Below, piece after piece: positions 1-5,876 of a DNA stretch of 9,168 nt (positions are counted from its first letter, which is position 1; the number at the start of each line of letters is the position of its first letter). The position numbers and the translations under genes are program-made. The notes beneath the pieces are model-generated. The model was not told the DNA's origin. It did not search any database and was given only the letters and a program-made list of their open reading frames with translations. This DNA is from Bacteroidota bacterium (GTDB lineage Bacteria > Bacteroidota > Bacteroidia > Sphingobacteriales > Sphingobacteriaceae): assembly GCA_025355225.1 (NCBI GenBank), contig JANYAB010000091.1, positions 1 to 9,168 on the forward strand, written 5' to 3'.

Positions 1-1
1 G

Positions 2-217
2 GTAGCTGCAATGCTCGAACATGGGTTACCGGTCATTTGTGTTCCATGTCCGTGGCAACCCAAAAACTTCGATAACTTAATGTTGACGGCAGGAATAATG
101 TCTTATAAAAAAGGGAACCTGGAATCAATTTTTAAGGAGAGATTTGATCCGCCGGTAATGAATAGTCTTCCCGCAATAACGCATCAATTTATTGGGACAC
201 TTTTAAACAGCGTTTGA
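2..217 (+). CDS. Glycosyltransferase, C-terminal fragment (5' end outside window)
   Basis: The frame is open from base 2 to the TGA at 215-217 and contains only about 71 residues, so this is the tail of a gene that begins before the window. The visible start is not the real one: the ATG at 11 sits inside a conserved block. The segment VAAMLEHGLPVICVP resembles the nucleotide-sugar-binding end of GT-B fold glycosyltransferases, where an E(A/x)xxxGxPVI segment follows the donor-binding glutamate. The remaining 50 residues look like the usual C-terminal helical tail. Its role is inferred to be transfer of a sugar from an activated donor to a growing polysaccharide repeat unit at the cytoplasmic face of the membrane. 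Donor and linkage cannot be read. The next gene starts within a few bases of the stop, which supports co-transcription. The GT-B assignment is moderate because the donor-site glutamates lie upstream. Confidence 0.6.
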   Translation, partial: VAAMLEHGLPVICVPCPWQPKNFDNLMLTAGIMSYKKGNLESIFKERFDPPVMNSLPAITHQFIGTLLNSV

Positions 218-219
218 AT

Positions 220-813
220 ATGGCAAGTATAAGTTATCTTTGGTCACATAGGGCCCGTTTTTCTATTGGAAACCGTAATTTTTACCGGGCCTGGGGAAAA
301 CGAATACTTTCATTTCCCGAGCTTCTGCATCGAAATCTGCGTCGCTTTCAATTAATCCGACGTGGCGCAATAATAAGCAATACCGCAGAGATTGGAAAAA
401 TGAGAGCAGAAGGATATAAAAATAATTTATCGATAGGTAGTTTTACATTCATTGGCCGGGTATGCATGGCGCTTCACGATAAAATTGAGATTGGTGAGCG
501 GGTTTGTATTAATGACGGAGTTGAAATTCTAACAGCATCTCATGACGTTTCTGATCCGAAATGGACCCAGATTAAAAAGAAAGTTGTAATAGAGGATTAT
601 GTTTGGATAGGAAGCGGTGCTTTGATATTGCCTGGTGTTCACCTTGGCCGCGGAGCGGTTGTTGGAGCAGGAGCGGTGGTTAGTAAATCCGTGGCTCCGG
701 GTGCTATCGTTGTAGGCAATCCTGCAAAGCCAATCTTAAAAACCCGAACAGAACAGCTTGATTATAATCCCTGTGAATTTTTAGCTGCAAATAGAGCATG
801 GTTGTTAGGTTAA
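220..813 (+). CDS. Hexapeptide-repeat O-acyltransferase (NodL/maltose acetyltransferase-like)
   Basis: The protein has about 197 residues and a left-handed parallel beta-helix. Imperfect [LIV]-G-x4 hexapeptide turns run from about residue 57 to 165, for example IGSFTFIGR, IEIGERVCI, VWIGSGALI and LGRGAVVGAGAVV. They end in the VVGNPAKPI signature common in LbH acyltransferases. The histidine in ILTASHDVSDP (about residue 108) sits where NodL/LacA-type enzymes carry their catalytic His. The family transfers acetyl or a similar acyl group from acyl-CoA to a sugar hydroxyl, and in this context the substrate is probably an exopolysaccharide sugar or its lipid-linked precursor (inference). The N-terminal 50 basic residues lack hexapeptides. 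ATG at 220 was chosen; a TTG at 214 would add two residues and overlap the upstream stop by 4 bp. Neither has a Shine-Dalgarno sequence. The acyl group and acceptor are not determinable. Confidence 0.88.
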   Translation: MASISYLWSHRARFSIGNRNFYRAWGKRILSFPELLHRNLRRFQLIRRGAIISNTAEIGKMRAEGYKNNLSIGSFTFIGRVCMALHDKIEIGERVCINDGVEILTASHDVSDPKWTQIKKKVVIEDYVWIGSGALILPGVHLGRGAVVGAGAVVSKSVAPGAIVVGNPAKPILKTRTEQLDYNPCEFLAANRAWLLG

Positions 814-835
814 ATCAATTCAAATAAAATAATAA

Positions 836-2068
836 ATGAAAGTGGTTCTGGCACATCCTACTGGAAATGCAAATGTAAGAGCGGTCGCTAACGCTTTCGC
901 AAAAGAGAATATATTGAGCGTATTTTATACAACTATATCTTGTTTCCCCGATAGTGCGCTTGATCATATGAGCAGATATCCCGGCTTTTCGGAAATAAAG
1001 CGGCGTCAATTTGATCCCATTTTAAAACCGTATACAAAAATGCTGTTACCCTGGATGGAAGCCGGAAGAATGCTTTCCCCCAAATTCGGATTAAAAGAAC
1101 TTATTAAGCACGAAACTGGGTTTTTTAATATAAATAATGTATATCGGGAGTTTGATAAAGCGGTATCGAATAAATTGAAACCCGACAAATTTTGTGGAGT
1201 TTATGCCTACGAAGACGGGGCATTGAATTCATTTATTAAAGCTAAGACTCTCGGCATATCGCGTTTTTACGATTTACCAATCGGGTACTGGAGAACTGCC
1301 CGAATTCTTTTAAATAAAGAAAGAGAAAATTGGCCGGATTGGGCCAGTACCCTGACAGGATTCGCAGATTCAGACGAGAAACTCGCAAGAAAAGATGAGG
1401 AGTTGAAATTAGCCACCAGGATATTTGTTGCAAGTAAATTTACAGCCAAAACTTTAGAGGATTATCCCGGACAGTTAGCGCCGATCGAAGTAATTCCCTA
1501 TGGATTCCCGCCAACAACGAATATTCGCGAGTACAGAACAATTTCGAAAGCACATCCGTTAAAACTTTTATTTGTTGGCGGCCTTTCGCAACGCAAGGGT
1601 ATTGCAAATCTTTTTTCGGCTGTTGAAAAACTAAAAAATCACGTAGAATTAACAGTTATTGGACGTAAACCTAATAACAATTGTGTAGCATTGAACGAAG
1701 CTTTGAATAAGCATCGCTGGATAGAGAGCATGTCGAATGCGGGCATTTTAAAAACAATGCAAGACCATGATATATTACTTTTTCCTTCGTTATTTGAAGG
1801 CTTTGGACTCGTAATTACTGAAGCGATGTCACAAGGTACGCCTGTTATAACCACTGAAAGGACAGCAGGGCCGGATTTAATAGAGCATGGCCATAACGGC
1901 TGGTTGGTTGAGGCGGGATCAACTGAAGCGCTTCAAAAATGCATAGAGGACATTCTTTATCGTCCGCAATTAATTGAACAAACTGGCCGGGAAGCAATGA
2001 AAACTGCCAGTCAGCGACCATGGGGGGTGTATGGGCATGAATTGGTTAAATCTTTAGGAAGAGAGTAA
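836..2068 (+). CDS. GT4-family glycosyltransferase
   Basis: This is a 410-residue protein, a normal length for a retaining GT-B glycosyltransferase of family 4. The C-terminal Rossmann domain begins near residue 243 with LLFVGGLSQRKG, where R253 and K254 match the basic residues that contact the donor diphosphate. It contains the E-x7-E motif in FEGFGLVITEAMSQGTPVI (E321 and E329), followed by GPDLIEHGHNGWLVEAG, which is typical of the donor site. The N-terminal acceptor domain is divergent and begins KVVLAHPTGNANVRAVANAF. It is rich in aromatic and basic residues around 145-170, as expected of a peripheral membrane enzyme acting on a lipid-linked acceptor. There is no signal peptide. The gene starts with ATG 22 bp after the acyltransferase without a Shine-Dalgarno sequence. 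The inferred role is addition of one sugar to an exopolysaccharide repeat unit. A G6 run lies at 2022-2027 near the 3' end. Confidence 0.92.
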   Translation: MKVVLAHPTGNANVRAVANAFAKENILSVFYTTISCFPDSALDHMSRYPGFSEIKRRQFDPILKPYTKMLLPWMEAGRMLSPKFGLKELIKHETGFFNINNVYREFDKAVSNKLKPDKFCGVYAYEDGALNSFIKAKTLGISRFYDLPIGYWRTARILLNKERENWPDWASTLTGFADSDEKLARKDEELKLATRIFVASKFTAKTLEDYPGQLAPIEVIPYGFPPTTNIREYRTISKAHPLKLLFVGGLSQRKGIANLFSAVEKLKNHVELTVIGRKPNNNCVALNEALNKHRWIESMSNAGILKTMQDHDILLFPSLFEGFGLVITEAMSQGTPVITTERTAGPDLIEHGHNGWLVEAGSTEALQKCIEDILYRPQLIEQTGREAMKTASQRPWGVYGHELVKSLGRE

Positions 2069-2089
2069 GCATAACTTAAAGGGATTTGT

Positions 2090-2097
2090 TAAGTTTG
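2090..2097 (+). promoter_or_regulatory. Candidate Bacteroidota -7 element upstream of the polymerase-like gene
   Basis: TAAGTTTG matches the Bacteroidota consensus TAnnTTTG at all six defined positions and lies in the 58-bp gap between two operon genes. Transcription would begin near 2104, giving a leader of about 23 nt before the TTG start at 2127. No TTTG or TTG -33 element is seen at the usual 19-21 bp spacing, so this is a partial match only. Confidence 0.3.
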
Positions 2098-2126
2098 TAG
2101 TAAGTAACATATTAAGAAATATTTAT

Positions 2127-3479
2127 TTGAAAAAAATAAGAAGAGCATTTGCGGTAACCCGCCCCAATCAGCTAAATCAGCAAAAGAATATTGCTAATTT
2201 GGATGAAAATCATTCTCTTAAACAAGGAATTTGGGCATATTTTTTACTGTTGATTTTTGAAGGTGCTTTACGCAAATGGATATTACCTGATTTATCCAGT
2301 GCGTTGCTCTTCATTAGAGACCCGATCGCTATGTGGTTGGTTTATAGTGCCTGGCAGAAAAACTTGTTGCCATCAAGTATTTATCTGTCCGGGATGATGT
2401 TACTCGGGGTAATAAGTGCGTTTTTTGCTGTTTTTGTCGGTCATGGAAACATTTTAGTGGCCATGTATGGTGCGCGAATTTTTTTATTCCACTATCCACT
2501 CATATTTGTTATTGGTAGGGTATTTACCCGGGAAGATGTGGTGAAAATGGGAAAAGCAACATTACTGATTGCTATTCCTATGGCAATACTTATCGGAATT
2601 CAATTTCGAAGCCCGCAAGCTGCATGGGTTAATCGAGGTATTGGGGGGGATTTAAAAGGAGCCGGGTTCGGAGGCGTAGGAGATTTTTTCCGTCCGCCAG
2701 GAACTTTTTCGTTTACTTTAGGAACTACACTTTTTTTTGGTTTTCTCGCCCCATTTGTTTTCTACTTTTGGCTTAATCCAAATAAAATTAACAAGACAGT
2801 TCTATATGGAGCTTCTGTCGCAATGCTGGCATCGATACCTTTTTCAATTAGCCGGACATTGCTTTTTTATATTGTATTAACTATGGCGTTCACTGTGTTG
2901 GCGACTGCACGAAAGCCAAAATATGCGGGAAAAATTGTAGGTGCTATTGTTGTAGGTTTAATAGTTTTGGCTGGACTAAGCCAAACCAGCGCTTTTAAAT
3001 CGGCTACCGGGGCATTTACTGACAGGTTTAATACTGCAAATGAAGTGGAGGGGGGGTTAGTTAAGGGTGTTATCGGCGATCGTTTTTTTGGCGGCCTGAT
3101 TAGCGCCTTCACAAATTCTTCAACTCAGCCTATTTTGGGTTACGGTTTAGGAATGGGAACTAACGTAGGTGCCCAGTTACTTACCGGGAGTAATAAGGTC
3201 TTTTTAATTTCTGAACTCGAATGGGGAAGATTAATTGGAGAAATGGGACCAATCCTTGGATCTTTAGCGATATTACTCAGACTTGGCCTCGCTTTTAAAC
3301 TGGCACTTGCCAGTTATCGAAAATTAGAACTGGGAGACGTACTTCCCTGGCTACTTTTGAGTTTTGGATTTATAGTCCTTGCCCAGGGAGGATGGGGCCA
3401 ACCAACGTCGTTGGGTTTCTGCGTAATGATTGGTGGCTTAATGATTTCTTCACTGCAAAGTACAGAGTTAGAATCGTAA
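2127..3479 (+). CDS. O-antigen polymerase/ligase-like polytopic membrane protein (Wzy/WaaL-type)
   Basis: This 450-residue protein has roughly 11-12 hydrophobic segments, at about 34-48, 58-77, 85-104, 110-130, 143-159, 198-215, 228-260, 268-284, 372-396, 406-422 and 426-442. A large non-membrane loop lies between about 285 and 370. That layout, the loop segment PILGYGLGMGTN (335-346) and the late ELEWGRLIGEMG (363-374) fit the O-antigen ligase/polymerase superfamily. Members polymerise or transfer undecaprenyl-linked glycans at the periplasmic face. FEGALRKW (44-51) at the end of the first segment looks like a signature of a distinct subgroup. The start is TTG: the frame has no ATG before residue 69, and upstream it is open to a TAG at 2055 with no ATG or GTG. 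MKKIRRAF is a plausible positive-inside N-terminus. Two G7 tracts occur, at 2643-2649 and 3050-3056. Polymerase versus ligase cannot be decided here. Confidence 0.82.
   Translation: MKKIRRAFAVTRPNQLNQQKNIANLDENHSLKQGIWAYFLLLIFEGALRKWILPDLSSALLFIRDPIAMWLVYSAWQKNLLPSSIYLSGMMLLGVISAFFAVFVGHGNILVAMYGARIFLFHYPLIFVIGRVFTREDVVKMGKATLLIAIPMAILIGIQFRSPQAAWVNRGIGGDLKGAGFGGVGDFFRPPGTFSFTLGTTLFFGFLAPFVFYFWLNPNKINKTVLYGASVAMLASIPFSISRTLLFYIVLTMAFTVLATARKPKYAGKIVGAIVVGLIVLAGLSQTSAFKSATGAFTDRFNTANEVEGGLVKGVIGDRFFGGLISAFTNSSTQPILGYGLGMGTNVGAQLLTGSNKVFLISELEWGRLIGEMGPILGSLAILLRLGLAFKLALASYRKLELGDVLPWLLLSFGFIVLAQGGWGQPTSLGFCVMIGGLMISSLQSTELES
2643..2649 (+). repeat. G7 homopolymer in the polymerase-like gene
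   Basis: Seven consecutive G encode GG in GIGGDLKG (residues 171-178) of the polymerase-like protein. Gain or loss of one base would truncate the product before its later membrane segments. Seven is short for a hypermutable tract, so function is only a possibility. Confidence 0.6.
3050..3056 (+). repeat. Second G7 homopolymer in the polymerase-like gene
   Basis: The last G of a GAG codon plus two GGG codons give seven G in the segment EVEGGLVKG of the large loop (around residue 308). It is in frame here, and slippage would shift the frame inside the putative catalytic loop. Confidence 0.6.
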
Positions 3480-3494
3480 ATGTGACTTTCATAT

Positions 3495-3502
3495 TAACTT
3501 TG
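3495..3502 (+). promoter_or_regulatory. Candidate Bacteroidota -7 element before the second GT4 gene
   Basis: TAACTTTG followed by CA is an exact match to TAnnTTTG and to the often seen TAnnTTTGCA form. It lies in the 34-bp gap before the ATG at 3514. A start about 6-8 bases downstream would give a leader of only about 4-6 nt. The -33 position has no clear TTTG (the best is TTAG at 3469-3472 with a long spacer), which lowers confidence. Confidence 0.4.
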
Positions 3503-3513
3503 CATTTATTGAA

Positions 3514-4650
3514 ATGAGAATTATTTTAATTGGGAATTATAGTAAAGATAAGCAGGAAAGTATGAACCTGTTTACAAAAATGCTGTTCACAGGCTATACA
3601 AAATTAAATATTGAGACTGAAGTTTGGTTGCCAGATGTTTTGTTCGCAAAATGGACGAAGTCAACACATAAAGGCATTGGTAAATGGCTCGCTTACGTAG
3701 ATAAATATATGGTTTTCCCAATTAAATTGAAATTCAGGCTCCTGGGGAAAAAGTATAATTCTAACGATGTGCGGTTTCACATTTGTGATCATTCAAATTC
3801 AATCTACATACAATATCTTCCTAACACACGTACTTTAATTACTTGTCATGATGTTTTAGCTATACGCGGGGCATTTGGGTATCAAGATGCGTATTGCCCG
3901 GCAACAGCAACCGGCAAACTGCTTCAGAAATGGATATTAAGTAATCTATCTAAAGCAAAATACCTGGCAGCCGTTTCAAATTTTACATTGAACCAATTGT
4001 ATGATTTATTGAAAGGGGAAAGAATCTTATCCGACAACTGGAAAGTTATACATAATGGGTTTAATGGCAACTTTTGGAAAATGGGTCCCGACCAATCCCG
4101 GCCGTTGCTTATAATTGCTGGCATTACGTCAGATCAATCATATATTTTGCACGTAGGCTCGCAGCTGCCGCGTAAAAATCGTAAATTGCTTTTAGACATG
4201 GTCAATAAACTGGGAGATCGGTACAAAGGTAAAATTTGTTTTGCAGGTCAGGCCATCGATGAAGAACTATTAAAACATGCAATTTCATTGGGACTGCAAG
4301 ATAGACTGATTAGCGTAATAAAACCAGATCATCACACGTTGGTAGCGCTTTACAGCAATTGCGAAGCCTTTATATTTCCATCATTTTCTGAAGGCTTTGG
4401 CTGGCCCATTATTGAAGCCCAGGCCTGTGGCGCTGCCGTTATTACGTCGAAATTAGAACCATTTATGGAAGTTGGAGGGAAAGGCGCTTTATATGCAGAT
4501 CCACACAATCCAGATGATTTTGCAAAATCGTTTTTAAAACTAAATGATCAAAAGAGTAAAACAGTGCTGGTAGAAGGAGGTTATCAAAACTGTAAGCGTT
4601 TTGACTTTAATGAATTGATAAAATCTTATGTAGAACTGCAACTATCTTAA
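3514..4650 (+). CDS. GT4-family glycosyltransferase (mannosyltransferase B-like)
   Basis: This is a 378-residue GT-B fold enzyme. The N-terminal domain starts MRIILIGNYSKD and contains LITCHDVLAIRG (108-119), which resembles the vxxxHDxxp segment of the WbpZ/MtfB-like GT4 subgroup. It is followed by AKYLAAVSNFTLNQL, the usual link to the second domain (sensed-as-Ser AVS motif), and VIHNGF (178-183). The C-terminal domain shows LHVGSQLPRKN (212-222), with R220 and K221 at the donor-phosphate site, and the E-x7-E motif in SEGFGWPIIEAQACG (E293, E301). EGFGxPxxEA with a following cluster of small residues is common in mannosyl- or rhamnosyltransferases, but the sugar is inference. The enzyme is cytoplasmic or peripheral. 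Its stop overlaps the next start by one base (TAATG), which implies translational coupling with the acyltransferase downstream. Confidence 0.92.
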   Translation: MRIILIGNYSKDKQESMNLFTKMLFTGYTKLNIETEVWLPDVLFAKWTKSTHKGIGKWLAYVDKYMVFPIKLKFRLLGKKYNSNDVRFHICDHSNSIYIQYLPNTRTLITCHDVLAIRGAFGYQDAYCPATATGKLLQKWILSNLSKAKYLAAVSNFTLNQLYDLLKGERILSDNWKVIHNGFNGNFWKMGPDQSRPLLIIAGITSDQSYILHVGSQLPRKNRKLLLDMVNKLGDRYKGKICFAGQAIDEELLKHAISLGLQDRLISVIKPDHHTLVALYSNCEAFIFPSFSEGFGWPIIEAQACGAAVITSKLEPFMEVGGKGALYADPHNPDDFAKSFLKLNDQKSKTVLVEGGYQNCKRFDFNELIKSYVELQLS

Positions 4651-5315
4651 TGATGATATTAAAAATATTTACTCTTTTTCTTCCATGGCCGCTTAGAAGG
4701 CGTGCATTACAAAGTTGGTTTGGATATAAAATACATCCAAAGGCGAAAATTGGTCTTTCATGGATTTTCCCGGGGAAATTAATAATGGATGAAGGTGCAA
4801 AAATAGAAATGTTTACGGTGGCGATTCATCTGGATAAGTTAGAAATGGGCTACAAATCTAAAATCGGCCGCGGAAACTGGATCACTGGTTTTCCGACTAA
4901 TACCGATTCGTTGCATTTCAAAAATCAGGAGGGTCGCAGATCAGAGTTGATTATGGGAGAGAGTTCAGCAATTACAAAAAATCATCACATCGACTGTACA
5001 AACTTAATACAAATTGGCCGTTTCTCAACAATAGCGGGATATCAAACGCAATTGCTAACGCATTCAATTGATATATTAAAAAATTGTCAGGATAGTGCCC
5101 CGATTTTGATTGGAGATTATACATTTGTAGGAACAAATACGACAGTATTAGGTGGTGCAATATTGCCGGATTATTCAGTTTTGGGAGCAAAATCACTATT
5201 AAATAAGCCGTACTTGCAAAAGTGGATGCTTTATGGGGGGGTACCGGCAAAGCCGTTGCGTGAATTACCGAAAGATGCTAAATATTTCCATCGTGTAGAT
5301 GGATTTATTTATTAA
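4650..5315 (+). CDS. WcaF-like hexapeptide-repeat acyltransferase
   Basis: This 221-residue protein is built mostly of irregular hexapeptide turns: KIHPKAKIG, MGYKSKIGRGNWI, IQIGRFSTIAG, ILIGDYTFVGTNTTVLGG and LPDYSVLGAKSLL. They are followed by the YGGVPAKPLRELP signature (195-207) of LbH acetyltransferases. H138 in LLTHSID is a plausible catalytic His, equivalent to the xxHS segment of WcaF-type colanic acid O-acetyltransferases. An insertion of about 30 residues (81-110, FPTNTDSLHF onward) interrupts the helix, and a short hydrophobic/basic N-terminus (IFTLFLPWPLRRRAL) could associate with the membrane. The inferred role is O-acetylation of the repeat unit. The start is ATG at 4650 overlapping the preceding stop; a second ATG at 4653 is equally possible and changes one residue. 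A G7 tract lies at 5235-5241. It is the last gene before a terminator-like hairpin. Confidence 0.87.
   Translation: MMILKIFTLFLPWPLRRRALQSWFGYKIHPKAKIGLSWIFPGKLIMDEGAKIEMFTVAIHLDKLEMGYKSKIGRGNWITGFPTNTDSLHFKNQEGRRSELIMGESSAITKNHHIDCTNLIQIGRFSTIAGYQTQLLTHSIDILKNCQDSAPILIGDYTFVGTNTTVLGGAILPDYSVLGAKSLLNKPYLQKWMLYGGVPAKPLRELPKDAKYFHRVDGFIY
5235..5241 (+). repeat. G7 homopolymer in the second acyltransferase gene
   Basis: Seven G encode GG(V) of YGGVPAKPL, the conserved end of the hexapeptide domain. Slippage would remove the conserved C-terminal tail. This is the third G7 tract in the operon. Confidence 0.6.
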
Positions 5316-5350
5316 TAGTATGTTGATAATTTACTATAGATAAAAACGGG

Positions 5351-5371
5351 AAAATCATAGGGTGATTTTTT
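5351..5371 (+). terminator. Weak Rho-independent terminator after the polysaccharide operon
   Basis: A perfect 7-bp stem AAAATCA/TGATTTT (5351-5357 with 5363-5369) encloses the 5-nt loop TAGGG and runs directly into a T tract (5366-5371). It lies 36 bp after the last stop codon. The stem has only one G-C pair, so termination may be inefficient. Position and T tract are the main support. Confidence 0.55.
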
Positions 5372-5844
5372 CTCCTTTAAAACTGGATTGCTAAAAAGAC
5401 AAAAAGTATTTATTTGGACGAAAAGGGACCATGTATTCGATTATTATTGTAATATGAATAGTAAAACCTAAAAATACTTTTAACTGCTTGTGCTGTCAAG
5501 AGAGCGAAAACGTTACCCCGGGCCTAAAAAATAAAAAGGGCATATCTAAATAAGGGCTATATTCGGGAGGACTTAAAATAGCGATTAATCATATTCAAAT
5601 ACTGTAAGCAATTTTCAATAACAATATTAACCTTCGCGAAATTTTAACAATCTGTTTTTTATGTTTATTCATTTATTCATTTAAAGCAGGTGTTATTTTT
5701 ATTATTTCGGTCTAAATTTCGTTAATTAGCCAATTCTTTTAAAAGATTCTGTATTTATATATATTAAATTGTAAATGAGTATTTTAGAAGTTTTAAGTAT
5801 TAGTAAAATCAATATTTGTGTATTAATTTGTAACTAAAAAAATT

Positions 5845-5868
5845 ATTGTAACGTAAAACGGTTATAAT
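5845..5868. promoter_or_regulatory. Imperfect inverted repeat just before the giant surface-protein start
   Basis: ATTGTAAC (5845-5852) and GTTATAAT (5861-5868) form an inverted repeat with seven of eight positions matching (the eighth pairs as G-U in RNA) around an 8-base spacer. It ends 8 bases before the ATG at 5877. It could be an operator or an RNA hairpin controlling translation, but in DNA this AT-rich it could also be chance. Confidence 0.25.
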
Positions 5869-5876
5869 GTTTAATC

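Larger units (their letters stand above)
5316..5876. other. AT-rich intergenic gap without a convincing gene
   Basis: These 561 bases separate the polysaccharide genes from the giant surface-protein gene. Both strands are broken by frequent stops, and no tRNA-like fold or recognisable riboswitch is visible. Contents that can be pointed to are a terminator-like hairpin at 5351-5371, a perfect 12-bp palindrome TCTTTTAAAAGA at 5735-5746, an 8-bp direct repeat TTTATTCA in 2.5 copies at 5664-5683, an inverted repeat at 5845-5868, and an eight-codon ORF at 5431-5457. Near-matches to the Bacteroidota -7 element occur at 5811-5818 (AATATTTG) and 5823-5830 (TTAATTTG), each one base off and without a good -33 partner. 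The promoter of the downstream gene is therefore probably here but cannot be fixed. Confidence 0.7.

Noticed and set aside
815..2000. Several minus-strand ORFs of 60-71 residues inside the first GT4 gene
   Set aside because: They lie wholly or almost wholly opposite a well-supported GT4 gene, have no family-like sequence and no initiation context, and are shadows of its codon pattern.
2867..3112. Minus-strand 81-residue ORF within the polymerase-like gene
   Set aside because: Proline- and alanine-rich translation is the mirror of glycine-rich membrane codons; no independent support.
4972..5250. Minus-strand 92-residue ORF opposite the WcaF-like gene
   Set aside because: Overlaps the conserved hexapeptide region fully and shows no domain signal of its own.
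5664..5683. TTTATTCA direct repeat, 2.5 copies
   Set aside because: Too short and AT-rich to support a CRISPR, iteron array or mobile-element end; no further copies seen nearby.
5863..5868. TATAAT, a sigma70-type -10 box
   Set aside because: Only 8 bases before the start codon, with no -35 at proper spacing, and Bacteroidota housekeeping promoters use TAnnTTTG instead.
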